NCBI RefSeq assembly: GCF_001434255.1
Contig: NZ_AZEY01000077.1
Span: 1 to 64,000, forward strand
Origin: Lentilactobacillus diolivorans DSM 14421
GTDB taxonomy: Bacteria; Bacillota; Bacilli; Lactobacillales; Lactobacillaceae
Direction: 5' to 3'
Length of the DNA stretch: 64,000 bases
Position numbers and translations under genes: made by a program. Positions 34,710 to 44,563 of this stretch are shown one piece after another. Positions within the stretch are counted from its first letter, which is position 1; each line of letters begins with the position of its first letter. The notes under the pieces are model-generated. The model worked only from the letters and a program-made list of their open reading frames with translations, searched no databases and was not told the DNA's origin.

Positions 34710-35246
34710 GCCCCCGAAGAACTCCTCCGGATAATAAATCTTACCGCTTCTATTAAACAAGCTGCCATCAAATAGTGGCTTAATCAGATTGGCACCCAAA
34801 TCCACCGGTAACGTTGAATAAATATTAAAGTTTTCCGAAGCCACATAGTTGTTTTCATAGAAGAAATCAGTATTATCAATGGCTGCAACCGCCGGATAAC
34901 CTGCTAATTGTGCACGCGTCTCCAATTCCTTTACCAACGCATGGCCAATTCCTTGATTTTGACAATCTTGGAGCACACTAATTTCAACAATTGAAGCGAT
35001 TTTAAGCGAACGCTTCTGCGAACGAAGCCTAACCGGTACCATTAAAGAATGGCCCAACACCTTATGATCATGATCCTTGGCAACCACTTCAAAATCCGAG
35101 TTGTATTGGTCATATGATCGTAAGCGGTCGATCATATCAACCTCATCACCATCAGTATTAGGCTCATCATTCTTATAGCTATCCGCGATAATCCCCCGCA
35201 CTGCCGGAAAGTCCTTGGACTCAATTGTCTCTATTGAAAAATTCAC
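34701..35246 (-). CDS. GNAT-family N-acetyltransferase, 3' end inside hairpin element
   Basis: A 181-aa acetyltransferase. The acetyl-CoA-binding pattern is QDCQNQGIGHALVKELETRA (about 96-115), followed by FFYENNYVAS. GTG start with GAGG upstream. The end is unusual: the last codons read GGC AGA GTG TGA, so Arg, Val and the stop come from the AGAGTGTGA box of the adjoining repeat. The native C-terminus may have been slightly altered by the element. Substrate unknown. Confidence 0.82.
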   Translation of the reverse strand: MNFSIETIESKDFPAVRGIIADSYKNDEPNTDGDEVDMIDRLRSYDQYNSDFEVVAKDHDHKVLGHSLMVPVRLRSQKRSLKIASIVEISVLQDCQNQGIGHALVKELETRAQLAGYPAVAAIDNTDFFYENNYVASENFNIYSTLPVDLGANLIKPLFDGSLFNRSGKIYYPEEFFGGRV

Positions 35247-35336
35247 TGATTTGACCTCACTATCCTATTTTCTTCGTTTCCGTTTATAATTATAGATAAA
35301 TAATATCACAAATCTCACTTGGAAAGTTGGTTCTCT

Positions 35337-35726
35337 ATGTCAACAAAAGTAAAACTTACTATAACAGCTATTTTAACATATTGTGTTTTTGCTATCTTGG
35401 CAATTACGCTGGGATTCTTATCACCCCACAAAATTGGTATGACTTGGTCAGTTTTTTGGTATATTGCCGCCGCCTGCATCGTTTATTACCTGTGGTTTAA
35501 AAATCTGGTATTCCAACGCGTTCTTTTTTACGCCCGTCAACTTAAATTAACTAAACAGGATCTAGAAACCATGTTGCCCAAACTAAAAAAGAACCAGGTT
35601 GTCCCTGATCCTAATCGTCGTCATTTGATGGCACCAATCTTCAATTTTCCACTCCAAGGCTTGGATATTCTAGACCGAAAACTCGCTGACGTTATTAAAG
35701 ATAAAGATATCAAGAAGTTTCGCTAG
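35337..35726 (+). CDS. Small membrane protein
   Basis: A 129-aa protein with two membrane segments (about 7-29 and 37-54 from ATG 35337) and a basic cytosolic tail (LKLTKQDLETMLPKLKKNQ). No recognised family. The ribosome site is weak (GGAAAG) and a TTG six codons upstream is possible. Its stop overlaps that of the convergent thioredoxin gene by 4 nt (CTAG). Confidence 0.55.
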   Translation: MSTKVKLTITAILTYCVFAILAITLGFLSPHKIGMTWSVFWYIAAACIVYYLWFKNLVFQRVLFYARQLKLTKQDLETMLPKLKKNQVVPDPNRRHLMAPIFNFPLQGLDILDRKLADVIKDKDIKKFR

Positions 35727-36052
35727 CCTGCGGTCATTTCAGCAACTTTCTTATCAAAATAGCTTGCCAGCTTTTCCTTTGGATAAACACCAGTGACCTT
35801 TTCAGTAGCTTTGCCATTTTTAAAAATAACCAAACTTGGAACACTTAAAACATGATATTTTTCAGCAATATCCTGGTTACCGTCCACATTCATCCTGCCA
35901 AAGTGAATCTGATCACCATAATCTTTCTCCAATGCGGCTAAAATCGGGTCCAAAATTTTGCAAGGGCCACACCAAGGCGCCCAAAAATCAATAACGGTTA
36001 GCTGATGATCAACTTCTTGTTGTAAATTATTACGAGTTATCTGAACGCTCAT
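35723..36052 (-). CDS. trxA: Thioredoxin
   Basis: A 109-aa thioredoxin with the active site WCGPC (27-31) and the cis-proline loop SVPSLVIF. Reduces protein disulfides with NADPH via thioredoxin reductase. ATG at 36052 chosen because GGGGGA precedes it. It overlaps the 3' end of the terC-like gene by 23 nt and must be translated from the same message. A second thioredoxin is likely elsewhere in the genome. Confidence 0.93.
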   Translation of the reverse strand: MSVQITRNNLQQEVDHQLTVIDFWAPWCGPCKILDPILAALEKDYGDQIHFGRMNVDGNQDIAEKYHVLSVPSLVIFKNGKATEKVTGVYPKEKLASYFDKKVAEMTAG

Positions 36053-36788
36053 CGGAAGTCCCCCTATTCTTACGAACATAATGAATAATCAGTGTAATGA
36101 TCACCGCGGCGATCACAATCAGACCAAACAAAGGTGCCGGAATTTCAATATCAATCAGTGGGATTGACAAGAATAATTTTAAAGCAATAATCCCAATCAA
36201 AATATAAGCCATTGGTTGTAATTCCGGGATAACACCCATCAACTTCATAATTACTTCTGCAACCCCACGCATTGCCAAGATACCAATCATCCCACCTATT
36301 AACACAATAACTGGATTAGGCGAAATGGCCAAAGAAGCCAGAACCGAATCAACTGAAAAGACAACATCCATGAATTCAATTTGAATCACGACTGACCAGA
36401 ACAGTGAAATGCCATGTTTCTTTTCGTTGGCTAATTTCTTAGTATGAACGACCTTTGTCTTGGTAAAAAATTTGAATACCAAGTACATTAGGTACAGGGA
36501 GCCAATCACTTTGATCTCCCAGAAATGAATCAGGTATGTGCCGACACCAATAATTAGGAATCGGAACAAATAAGCGCCCCATAACCCATAAAACAACGAT
36601 TTTTCACGTTGAGATTTGGTTGGGAGCGCTTGCGTTTGTGCAGCAAGGACTACGGCATTATCGACTGAAAGCAAGCACTCAATTGTAACCAGCGATAAAA
36701 TAATCAGCCAATCACTCCCACTCTCGATAACAGTACTCCAGTTGTGTAGATCAAAAAACGGGCCGTACAAATTTGACACCCAATCCAT
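36030..36788 (-). CDS. TerC-family integral membrane protein
   Basis: A 252-aa protein with about seven membrane segments. It has the two conserved acidic TerC motifs: TIECLLSVDNAVVLA (about 30-44) and IEFMDVVFSVDSVLA (about 137-151). TerC proteins have been linked to tellurite resistance and, in Bacillus, to manganese export and metalation of exoenzymes. ATG at 36788 is preferred, nine codons into the open frame. Forms a unit with trxA. Confidence 0.88.
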   Translation of the reverse strand: MDWVSNLYGPFFDLHNWSTVIESGSDWLIILSLVTIECLLSVDNAVVLAAQTQALPTKSQREKSLFYGLWGAYLFRFLIIGVGTYLIHFWEIKVIGSLYLMYLVFKFFTKTKVVHTKKLANEKKHGISLFWSVVIQIEFMDVVFSVDSVLASLAISPNPVIVLIGGMIGILAMRGVAEVIMKLMGVIPELQPMAYILIGIIALKLFLSIPLIDIEIPAPLFGLIVIAAVIITLIIHYVRKNRGTSDERSDNS

Positions 36789-37029
36789 CAATTTACTACC
36801 ACTCTTCCTTCTCAATGTCTGAATTTTTATCTAATTAATTCTACCATAATTTAGTAAAAGTGTGGGCGGGCAAATCGCTGAAGTTTCAATTAAGCCCTGA
36901 TCCGACCAAATTGATCTCTGCAGACATTATTTTAGTTTCGTCAGTGTTCTCGTGATTATTACCCAACCAAACCATAAAGCAAAAAACTTGCCCCCGTCAT
37001 GATTAGAAATCAATCTTGAAAGCAAGTTG

Positions 37030-37212
37030 AGAGTGGGATGAAAGGCGGTTAACTTTCAGAGCGTAATCGAATTATCCGAATATTCCGAGTTTGAATGTTT
37101 GGATAATTTGGTTACGCGGCAGGAAGTTGCCTTTTGGCGCACGTTTTCACTCGGTAATAATCATGATTACATAAAACGGGGCTGGATAAAATTACTTTTG
37201 TCTCAGCCCCGG
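37030..37212 (+). repeat. Composite hairpin element k
   Basis: AGAGTG at 37030, then ACTTTC (37050-37055) pairs with GGAAGT, with GGTTA opposite T and AGA opposite GGCA as internal loops, the same loops as in the other copies despite different arms. Linker CACTCGGTAATAATC, then the short hairpin GGGGCTGGATAAAA / TTTTGTCTCAGCCCC next to the stop of the permease gene at 37216, where it should terminate it. Confidence 0.82.
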
Positions 37213-37215
37213 ATA

Positions 37216-39135
37216 TTAATTTTTTTCGACAATTCTTCGATAGATATTGGTGGTTGCCAAGTAGATCAGCAGATAGCTGATGATCAGCACCCCGATCGTG
37301 ACAAAACTTACCGTCAGTAAAATTTTCAAATCATACATGGAGAAAAGTGACAGAACACTCTTAATCGCGGGCAGCGCAAATCCCAAATTCAAAACAGCTC
37401 CAATAATTGGGAGCATAAAGACCGTCAGCACCTGACTTCGAATTGCTTTCTTAGTCTCTTTGTTACTCAACCCGACTTTACTCATAATTTGGTAATTATG
37501 CTTATCAGCATACCCTTCAGAAACTTGCTTATAGTAGATAATCATGGTTGTCGCGCAAACCATCACGATACTAATTAAAATGCCCATGAATAGCAGGCTG
37601 CCAAACATCGCTTTTAGCAAGTCACCCATCACATATTTTGACGTGAAATTACTTGGATCAATTTTCAAGAATCGTTGAACCTCGCTCGCAAATTGTTTTT
37701 GATGCCGTTTGGTTCCACGGGTATTAAATCCTTGCGCGTAAACATTTGGCTGCGGATTAATTTGGCGGGCAATCTTTTGGTTTGCGGCGACAACAAAAAT
37801 TGGCTTATAAATCACGTGACCATAGACAAACGATCCGCGGAAGCTCTGAACTTGTTTTTTGACTTGATAACGATTACCCCGAACGTTCAAAGTCTGTTGT
37901 GAATAATTGGTTCCCGGTGCATACACAAGTATCTCATTGGACCTAAGGTGATAATGCGTATGCTGAATGCGATTGTACTGTTGAAGATCCAGTGACGAAA
38001 ATGTGCTTTCAGTTTTGGTATTAAATTGGGCCTTAAACTGATTGCCTTTCAAAACGCCCATCACCGGTGTGGTCACAGTGACAGTTTGGGGATCACTCAT
38101 GGTCACCTGATGTTTATCGGCAAGCTCATTGATTCCCTGTTTTGCACTGGTGGAAAGTGGTGCTTTAGCCACAATTTGAACATCTCGTGGACTCCAAAGA
38201 TTAATGAGATTTTTTTGCCCCGCAACTAGTGAAACCGAGGCAATCAATGCAACCAAAATTGACGTACATAACAAACTGATCGAAGCTAACCCCGCCCCGT
38301 TTTGTTTCATCCGATAAAGCATATTCGAGACCGAGATAAAGTGATTTGGTTTGTAATAATAACTTTGATTTTTCCTAAGTGCCTTCAATAAACTAATGCT
38401 TGCTGTAACAAATACTAAATACGATCCCACAACGACAAGCATAATTGCAAGGATAAACTGCCCAAACGCGGCACCGGTCGGCTTAACAGTCACTGAAACA
38501 TAATAGCCAAGTGCTAAAACAATCATTCCCATGATTGCAAGTAACGTATGCGATTTGGGCTCTGCTTCCGGTTTAGTCGCTTTCGCCCACAAATTAATTG
38601 GGTTTACCTTCCTTAATCTCCAAAAGTCAAACAGGATAATCATCAAAAAGATAACCGCGAAAATCACGGCAACATAAACCAAAGGTATCAATGTAAAGGT
38701 TTGATGGAGCGATGCTGCCCCGAAAAGAGCTTTCAAGCTCATAAATGCTAATTTAGAAAATGTAATGCCAAGGATACCGCCAATAATCGTACAGATAATG
38801 TAAAACAAACTATTTTCCAGAAAAATAATTTGGCGAAGATTATTTTTCGTGAGACCCAACATGCTGTATAACCCTAATTCTTGCGTTCGCTGTTTACTAA
38901 GCAGCCGCTCAGCGTAAAACGTTGATAAGGCAGCGATCAAAATAACAAATATCAAACCCAATTTAAGAACATAGTTTGCGACTGCCCCATATTCATTCTC
39001 TCTAATGTTGGTATTATAGATCATCGACAGGAAAATATAAGTAGTGGTTACCCACATCAAATTTGAGAGGATAAACGGGAGACTTTGACTTTTACTTTTG
39101 GTTAAATGGTGAACGGCAAGTTTTAATTGAATCAT
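37216..39135 (-). CDS. BceB-like ABC transporter permease (FtsX family)
   Basis: A 639-aa permease with about ten membrane segments and a large extracellular domain (about 300-500) between segments 7 and 8, as in BceB, YxdM or VraG. These proteins sense and help remove cell-wall-active peptides such as bacitracin or nisin from lipid II-cycle intermediates. The preceding ATPase ends with the overlap of its stop and this start (39135). With the kinase and regulator upstream it forms a four-gene Bce-type module. Confidence 0.9.
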   Translation of the reverse strand: MIQLKLAVHHLTKSKSQSLPFILSNLMWVTTTYIFLSMIYNTNIRENEYGAVANYVLKLGLIFVILIAALSTFYAERLLSKQRTQELGLYSMLGLTKNNLRQIIFLENSLFYIICTIIGGILGITFSKLAFMSLKALFGAASLHQTFTLIPLVYVAVIFAVIFLMIILFDFWRLRKVNPINLWAKATKPEAEPKSHTLLAIMGMIVLALGYYVSVTVKPTGAAFGQFILAIMLVVVGSYLVFVTASISLLKALRKNQSYYYKPNHFISVSNMLYRMKQNGAGLASISLLCTSILVALIASVSLVAGQKNLINLWSPRDVQIVAKAPLSTSAKQGINELADKHQVTMSDPQTVTVTTPVMGVLKGNQFKAQFNTKTESTFSSLDLQQYNRIQHTHYHLRSNEILVYAPGTNYSQQTLNVRGNRYQVKKQVQSFRGSFVYGHVIYKPIFVVAANQKIARQINPQPNVYAQGFNTRGTKRHQKQFASEVQRFLKIDPSNFTSKYVMGDLLKAMFGSLLFMGILISIVMVCATTMIIYYKQVSEGYADKHNYQIMSKVGLSNKETKKAIRSQVLTVFMLPIIGAVLNLGFALPAIKSVLSLFSMYDLKILLTVSFVTIGVLIISYLLIYLATTNIYRRIVEKN

Positions 39136-39899
39136 TATCTGACCTCCCCATTACTTTCCAGAGCCGTCAGACTATCAATAATTTTTTGAAGATACTGACT
39201 GCGACTTTGATCCCCACGATACAATTCGTTATAGATTTTGCCATCCTTAATGAATAGCGTCCTTTGTGCATAACTGGCTGCCTGAGCACTGTGGGTAACC
39301 ATTAAAATTGTTTGCCCCTTTTCATTAATCCGTTCAAAGACGCTCAAAATTTTCTCGGTATTGTTTGAATCAAGGGCACCCGTTGGTTCATCGGCCAACA
39401 GTAAGCTGGGATCGGTGATCAATGCTCTGGCAATTGCGACTCGCTGCTTTTGACCACCGGAAATTTCAGATGGCTGGCGCTCCAACAGGTTTTCAATGCC
39501 AAGGGTTTGACTTAGCGGTGCTAATTTATTCTCCATGAATTGATGAGATTTTTTGGACAATACCAATGGCAAATAGATGTTGTCCCGATTGTTAAAAGTA
39601 TCAAGTAAGTTAAAGCTTTGAAAAACGAATCCTAAATGCTCTCTTCGAAATTTGGATGCTTCATTCTCAGATAAATGACTAAGCTCGACCCCATTTAATC
39701 GAATTTCACCACTAGTTGGCTGATCCAAAGTTGCAATAATATTTAACAACGTTGATTTTCCCGCACCGGACTCTCCCATAATGGCAACATAGTCACCTTT
39801 TTCAACTGAAAAGCTGACATCCTTTAATGCCTGAACTTCACTTTCGTTACCTTCTGAGAAAACCTTTTTAATATGTTTTAAATTTAATAAGCTCATTAT
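39135..39899 (-). CDS. BceA-like ABC transporter ATPase
   Basis: A 254-aa ATPase. Walker A GESGAGKST (41-49), Q-loop FVFQSFNLLD, signature ISGGQKQR (about 145-152), Walker B LLLADEPTG and switch His in MVTHSAQ are intact. ATG at 39899 chosen because AGGAGGA precedes it. Closest to the BceA/MacB group and paired with the FtsX permease, whose start overlaps its stop. Drives peptide-antibiotic detoxification or signalling. Confidence 0.94.
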   Translation of the reverse strand: MMSLLNLKHIKKVFSEGNESEVQALKDVSFSVEKGDYVAIMGESGAGKSTLLNIIATLDQPTSGEIRLNGVELSHLSENEASKFRREHLGFVFQSFNLLDTFNNRDNIYLPLVLSKKSHQFMENKLAPLSQTLGIENLLERQPSEISGGQKQRVAIARALITDPSLLLADEPTGALDSNNTEKILSVFERINEKGQTILMVTHSAQAASYAQRTLFIKDGKIYNELYRGDQSRSQYLQKIIDSLTALESNGEVR

Positions 39900-39987
39900 T
39901 CTCCTCCTAAAGATCATTTCTTAACCCAGTATAAAAAGGATCCCCCAAGCTTTGTAGTTACAATGCATTAAGGAATCTTACAATTTG

Positions 39988-40980
39988 TTATTTTGTTGTT
40001 ATTTTCTTAGGATTAAAAATAAGTTTAACGGTTGTCCCAACGTTTTCCGTTGAAGAAATATCAATTTTGATATCAAGGATTTTGGCAACTCTTCGGGCCA
40101 TATATAATCCCATCCCGGTTGCTTCGCCATGCGTCCGTCCATTACTTCCGGTGAATCCCTGATCAAATATCCGTGGCAAATCACTTTTGGCAATTCCAAT
40201 TCCTTGATCACTAATTTTAAGAACATTATTGTTGTATTCAATTTGAACCGTGCTGTTTTTGTCAGAATACTTAACCGCATTGGTGATGATTTGCTCTAAT
40301 ACAAACGATAGCCACTTTGAATCAGATAGGACGTTAACAGTTGGTACATGAATATCGGGCATCACATGATGTGATAAGAAAAATGACGCATTTTGTTGAA
40401 TCACCTTTTTTATGCATTCTGCCAAATCAATTTTTTTAAAGTCCAGATCATTATTGAAGTCATCCAATCGATCGAATGTGAGCAACTGTTTAAGTTGGTA
40501 ATTAACCAATTCAATTTTTTCAGATACTTCTTCACTCGGCACCGTGGCATTGTTTTCAGCAATCATCAGTAGTGACGTAAGCGGCGTTTTCATCTCGTGG
40601 CTCCACAAAGTTAGATAGTCTTCCCGGTTTTTAAGGGATTCCTGCAAGTCACGTGTTTCAGTCAACTGTTGCTTCATTAGTTTTTTGAGGGCTTGCGAAT
40701 ATAATCTGCCATAAAATCCATGAAGCTGGAATTGTTGGAAATTTCCGTCCTTCACCAAAATATTGATTGCTTTAACATCGATCACTTTTTGATAAACTCT
40801 GAAACCAACGACAATCAAAAATGGTGCCAACGTATAGCGAACCAAATCGCCGACAACATCCAAATCGACCTTATAAAGCACGCAGATAAAATAAAACAGG
40901 AGAACAAATAGGAGATAGGCCACCAGAATCCCCCATTCAGACACAATAATTCTAAAAATCAACCTTGGTTTATTTTTCAT
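39988..40980 (-). CDS. BceS-like sensor histidine kinase
   Basis: A 330-aa intramembrane-sensing kinase. Two membrane segments at about 8-36 and 45-62 are separated by only a few residues outside, as in BceS, which senses through its transporter partner. The phosphoacceptor is H128 in WSHEMKTPLTS, followed by the N box (ITNAVKYS), G1 (DQGIGIAKSDLPRIFDQGF) and G2 (GMGLYMA). Its start overlaps the 3' end of the regulator gene by 11 nt. Confidence 0.93.
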   Translation of the reverse strand: MKNKPRLIFRIIVSEWGILVAYLLFVLLFYFICVLYKVDLDVVGDLVRYTLAPFLIVVGFRVYQKVIDVKAINILVKDGNFQQFQLHGFYGRLYSQALKKLMKQQLTETRDLQESLKNREDYLTLWSHEMKTPLTSLLMIAENNATVPSEEVSEKIELVNYQLKQLLTFDRLDDFNNDLDFKKIDLAECIKKVIQQNASFFLSHHVMPDIHVPTVNVLSDSKWLSFVLEQIITNAVKYSDKNSTVQIEYNNNVLKISDQGIGIAKSDLPRIFDQGFTGSNGRTHGEATGMGLYMARRVAKILDIKIDISSTENVGTTVKLIFNPKKITTK

Positions 40981-41653
40981 GACTTAATAACCTATAACCC
41001 TTGCCATACTCGGTCGCAATCTGATCAGCTAATCCAATCCGACTTAATTTATCTCGGAGCCGACTCATGTTGACATTCAGGATATTTTCGTCAGTAAAAT
41101 CACCATTTTGCCAAATTGACTTGATGATTTTCTTCTTTGAAATCACCTGATCTGGATTTAAAAATAATAGTTTTAAAATAATTGCCTCAGTTGCCGTTAA
41201 TTTAACAGATTGATTTTCTGCATTCAATACATTGGTAATGATGTTTAGTGTGTATTTGCCAAATTCAATTGTATCTGTTAAACGACTAACTTGGCTTGTT
41301 CTCCTCAAAATGGCTTGAATTTTAGAAATAAAAACGGCAATTGAAAACGGCTTGGTCAAGTAGTCATCAGCGCCAATGGAAATCGCTCGAATCGCATTTG
41401 GATCCATTTCTGCTGCCGATACAAACATAATCGGAACTTGAGAGAATTCTCGAATCTTTTGAGTCCAATAAAAACCATCATAAAATGGCAGCGTGATATC
41501 CATAACGATCAGGTCAGGAATCCGCTGTTTGATTTCTGAATCAATATGCTGAAAATCTTGAACCCAAAACGCTTCAAAATTCCACTTTTTCAAGGACTGA
41601 ACCATTTCATTTCGAATTGTCTGGTCATCTTCAATAATAAAAATTTTCTGCAT
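40970..41653 (-). CDS. BceR-like OmpR-family response regulator
   Basis: A 227-aa regulator. Receiver domain about 1-115 with E8/D9/D10 and phosphoacceptor D52 (VMDITLP), and a winged-helix DNA-binding domain about 130-225 (TATEAIILKLLFLNPDQVIS, LNVNMSRLRDKL). ATG at 41653 chosen from the receiver start MQKIFIIEDD. First gene of the RSAB unit. It probably activates the transporter genes from the 70-bp gap before the ATPase. Confidence 0.94.
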   Translation of the reverse strand: MQKIFIIEDDQTIRNEMVQSLKKWNFEAFWVQDFQHIDSEIKQRIPDLIVMDITLPFYDGFYWTQKIREFSQVPIMFVSAAEMDPNAIRAISIGADDYLTKPFSIAVFISKIQAILRRTSQVSRLTDTIEFGKYTLNIITNVLNAENQSVKLTATEAIILKLLFLNPDQVISKKKIIKSIWQNGDFTDENILNVNMSRLRDKLSRIGLADQIATEYGKGYRLLSHEK

Positions 41654-41731
41654 CGTTTTTCTCCACAATTAATTTACTAACAGTTTAACGCATATCAAAC
41701 AGGCCTGTTAGCCAAGAAAAACCACGTTACG

Positions 41732-42262
41732 TTATTTTTTTCTTGATATTGCGGCCTTAGCCAATGGTTCCTTATGAATCACTAATAAAATATAGATGAT
41801 ACTGGCAGACGCTGATTGAATTAGAATACACCAACTTGCAGTTTGTGAAAAATTCGTCCAGAGAAAAAGATCTTTCAGTACTTCACTGCCCAACTCGGAC
41901 AATACATTTACATTTTCGCCGGACTGCACCGCAAATCCCATTCCATATGCAAAGATAACAAACCATCCCAACAAATACTGCCAATTACGCCGTATCTCAA
42001 TGACAGGTCGACTGTTATTATCTTTTTGACCAGTTATCCGGACTGCCAAACCCGTTGTCTGGAACCATCCCACTATTATTCCAACAAGAATCGTCACCAC
42101 TAATGGCACTAATGCTGGTGGATCATTCTGAATAGTCATAATGCCGGCCACCAATGAATATACGGGGATAATGACTGTCTCTAAACGAGAGATCTTTTTA
42201 AAATGAACCACATTACGCGTAAAAAGAATCAATGCTAAAACTAACAACCAAATCTGAAACAT
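41732..42262 (-). CDS. Membrane protein of unknown function
   Basis: A 176-aa protein with four to five hydrophobic segments and a basic C-terminus (KAAISRKK). The repeated membrane pattern and central NNSRPVIEIRRNW resemble the CcdC-like/DUF1453 proteins, but I cannot assign it firmly. Located directly upstream of the Bce regulator on the same strand with 63 nt between, so it may be read with it. Confidence 0.6.
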   Translation of the reverse strand: MFQIWLLVLALILFTRNVVHFKKISRLETVIIPVYSLVAGIMTIQNDPPALVPLVVTILVGIIVGWFQTTGLAVRITGQKDNNSRPVIEIRRNWQYLLGWFVIFAYGMGFAVQSGENVNVLSELGSEVLKDLFLWTNFSQTASWCILIQSASASIIYILLVIHKEPLAKAAISRKK

Positions 42263-42462
42263 GCCTTATTTCCCCTATTCTTACTATTTATTATCCCATA
42301 CTTAATGACGTTCAATGCACAGCAAATTCAGTATATCTCGCTGTATCTGAATCACTATCCAGTTAAAACATTTTTCACCTACATATGATCACGCAAATAA
42401 CCTGGATCAATGAACAGTCGATTGGAAATTATCATGCTAAAAAAGCAATCAATGCTCGCACG

Positions 42463-43122
42463 CTAATCATTGATTGCCTTTAAATCAAAACTGCTCAAAT
42501 GATACTTAACAATAATCCGCTCCAATTTTTTAGCATAACCGGGATCCGTTGCGTAGCCATTTTCCTGTAACATACTTGCAGATTGACGATAGCTCATAAT
42601 ATTCTTTTTAGTAATGAATTTGTTGGTTACCAGCCGATTATGATCAATCATTGCCGCATTGACGTTCGGATATTTTCTAAACTGCGCCATAACCATAACA
42701 GACCTGCCCCCTTCAACCTCTCTGGTACTAAACGACACTGACTGCCCATAATAAGTTCCCTTAACGCCAAAAATATTATTAGCATCCCGATACAACTGCG
42801 ATGTCCCAAAGTTAGACTCCAGGCAAGCTTGAGCAATCACCACACTGGGCAGGACTTGGCGGTCTCTTCGATATAATTTAATTGCCGGCGTGGCCATTTC
42901 ATTAATAAACGTATTTTCCTGTCGAACAGATGGTGTTCCTGATGCCGAAGGTTTTGATTTCACAGCATTAATTGAATTTCCTAACTGCAAGCCCAAATAA
43001 TTTCTAACCACAAACCCACTGCCAATGACGCAAATTGTGATCAATAATATTAAAATAACTGGCCAAGTCTTTTTCCGCATAACTGATTTAATCACCATTT
43101 TCAATTCATTTAATACACTCAT
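42463..43122 (-). CDS. Membrane-anchored N-acetylglucosaminidase (GH73)
   Basis: A 219-aa type II membrane protein: one membrane segment at about 19-41, then a mannosyl-glycoprotein endo-beta-N-acetylglucosaminidase/FlgJ-like domain (about 75-210). The catalytic Glu is in QACLESNFGTS (about residue 102) and NNIFGVKG follows. Cleaves the glycan strands of peptidoglycan during growth or daughter-cell separation. No wall-binding repeats, so it acts close to the membrane. Single gene. Confidence 0.88.
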   Translation of the reverse strand: MSVLNELKMVIKSVMRKKTWPVILILLITICVIGSGFVVRNYLGLQLGNSINAVKSKPSASGTPSVRQENTFINEMATPAIKLYRRDRQVLPSVVIAQACLESNFGTSQLYRDANNIFGVKGTYYGQSVSFSTREVEGGRSVMVMAQFRKYPNVNAAMIDHNRLVTNKFITKKNIMSYRQSASMLQENGYATDPGYAKKLERIIVKYHLSSFDLKAIND

Positions 43123-43170
43123 TATCTTCCAATTAATGGATTAGATTCAACTCATTTATCACATTCTTAG

Positions 43171-43279
43171 AGGCTGAGGCAAAAGTAATTTTATCCAGCC
43201 CCGTTTTGTGTAATCATGATTATTACCGAGTGAAAACGAGCGCCAAAAGGCAACTTCCTGCCGCCTTTCGTCCCACTCT
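43171..43279 (-). repeat. Composite hairpin element l, deletion derivative
   Basis: Minus strand: AGAGTG 5 nt after the stop of the gene at 43285, then a shortened large hairpin in which the inner stem is lost (GAAAGGC..GCAGGAAGTTGCC), the linker CTCGGTAATAATC and the short hairpin GGGGCTGGATAAAA / TTTTGCCTCAGCC. Confidence 0.78.
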
Positions 43280-43284
43280 CATTC

Positions 43285-44265
43285 TTATACCAGTTCAATA
43301 AACCGTGTTTCATCAGGAACATCAAAAAACTTTGGGTGATCCCACGTGATCATTTCATCTGTCAGCTGAATTTTAACCACTGATTTTGCATGATAGGGCT
43401 GATAATAATAGTTTCGACTTTCACAACAAACCGCCGCTCGGTAAACGGAATATGTGGGTTGATGCGCACTACTCTTCGGGACATTAACCGAATCAAGCAA
43501 GTGCCAACAATTATCAACCGCTTCAATTTCATTATTTGGCAAATCAATGCGTTCTTTCAAATAAGCAGCTCTAATAAACCTTGAACCAGGTGAATAAGAA
43601 CCTGGCGGAATCGATTTTCCTGACACGTTACCAGTTGTTACCCGGGGTGTATTTAAAGGCACCCTATGATTGGCAAATGCTGGCGTAAAATCTAAATACT
43701 TATTGAGTCTGTCAATTTGACGTTCAAAATGATTACTATTGGTCAAGACACCAAGTGGATTTTCAATAATCTCAATTGGCGTTGTGATTGGTTCAACGAC
43801 CACAATTCGGCCGGTTCGATCACACGCGGCAAAGTGCAACTCACTGTGACCATATTTAACCAGACTATGTTTGTCCGCCATTAATTCAATCTCTTCAATG
43901 TGATCGATAATTTCCTGCACGGATCGGTAATTAGACAATAGAAAGAAAGATAATTCAAATGGGGCTAGATGGATCCTTCCCTCTCCAGGTTCTTCAACCA
44001 GTTGACTGCCATTTGTAAAGGTAAGCTTTTGGACAGCCAAACCATGCTCGTTAACCCCATCCGACACATCAATTTCATGATCATGCTGACCGCCGGAACC
44101 CAGCAGCGCGTATTTGGTTGTATAAGTACGATTATCATAAATCGACTGCCACTTAAACTGACGTGGACAAAAAACGGGTCGAGCTCCCAATCGCGGCCAA
44201 TCCATTGTTCGAGCCAAAACGTGTGCGCCATCAATCTGGCCAATTTGAAAAATACTAGTACACAT
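43285..44265 (-). CDS. Choloylglycine hydrolase / penicillin V acylase family Ntn hydrolase
   Basis: A 326-aa N-terminal-nucleophile amidase. Cys2 (MCTS) becomes the nucleophile after removal of Met1; Arg and Asp follow in ARTMDW (about 18-23), and the Asn pair in GVNEHGLAV and LTNSNHF. Family members cleave conjugated bile salts, penicillin V or N-acyl-homoserine lactones. The specificity loops do not match well-known bile salt hydrolases closely, so the substrate is open. No signal peptide. Its stop is 5 nt from element l. Confidence 0.88.
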   Translation of the reverse strand: MCTSIFQIGQIDGAHVLARTMDWPRLGARPVFCPRQFKWQSIYDNRTYTTKYALLGSGGQHDHEIDVSDGVNEHGLAVQKLTFTNGSQLVEEPGEGRIHLAPFELSFFLLSNYRSVQEIIDHIEEIELMADKHSLVKYGHSELHFAACDRTGRIVVVEPITTPIEIIENPLGVLTNSNHFERQIDRLNKYLDFTPAFANHRVPLNTPRVTTGNVSGKSIPPGSYSPGSRFIRAAYLKERIDLPNNEIEAVDNCWHLLDSVNVPKSSAHQPTYSVYRAAVCCESRNYYYQPYHAKSVVKIQLTDEMITWDHPKFFDVPDETRFIELV

Positions 44266-44563
44266 AAGATCCCCCTTTTGTTAAATAAGCATGTCACTTC
44301 ACTTAATGATTCAATGTTTCCTTATCTTACCCACTCCGAAAAACAATTTTTGAATCTCACTTCGGTCCATGGTAAGAGACTCTTTTGCCCCAATTTTTAA
44401 TCGCAATGATCAAAAAATTCACAACACCCTAACTTTTTTTAAAAACTTTAGAAATTCGGTCATTAAAACCCGCAATAAATGATAAACTTTTACTATAAAG
44501 GCTTTTTTAATTTGCAATTATTTAAAATAATTTGCTTCTATACATATTAGGGGACTAGGGAAA
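44266..44563. promoter_or_regulatory. Intergenic region with divergent promoters
   Basis: No gene. It lies between the divergent acylase-like and MMPL genes and must hold both promoters. An AT-rich stretch TTTACTATAAAGG (about 44491-44503) could be the MMPL -10 region. One isolated TTCACA occurs but lacks the 11-bp repetition of the sRNA promoters. Confidence 0.4.

Noticed and set aside
36789-37029. yybP-ykoY manganese riboswitch upstream of terC
   Set aside because: TerC genes often have one, but I could not find the conserved aptamer pieces; only an AACTTGC/GCAAGTT hairpin near 36987-37028 is seen.
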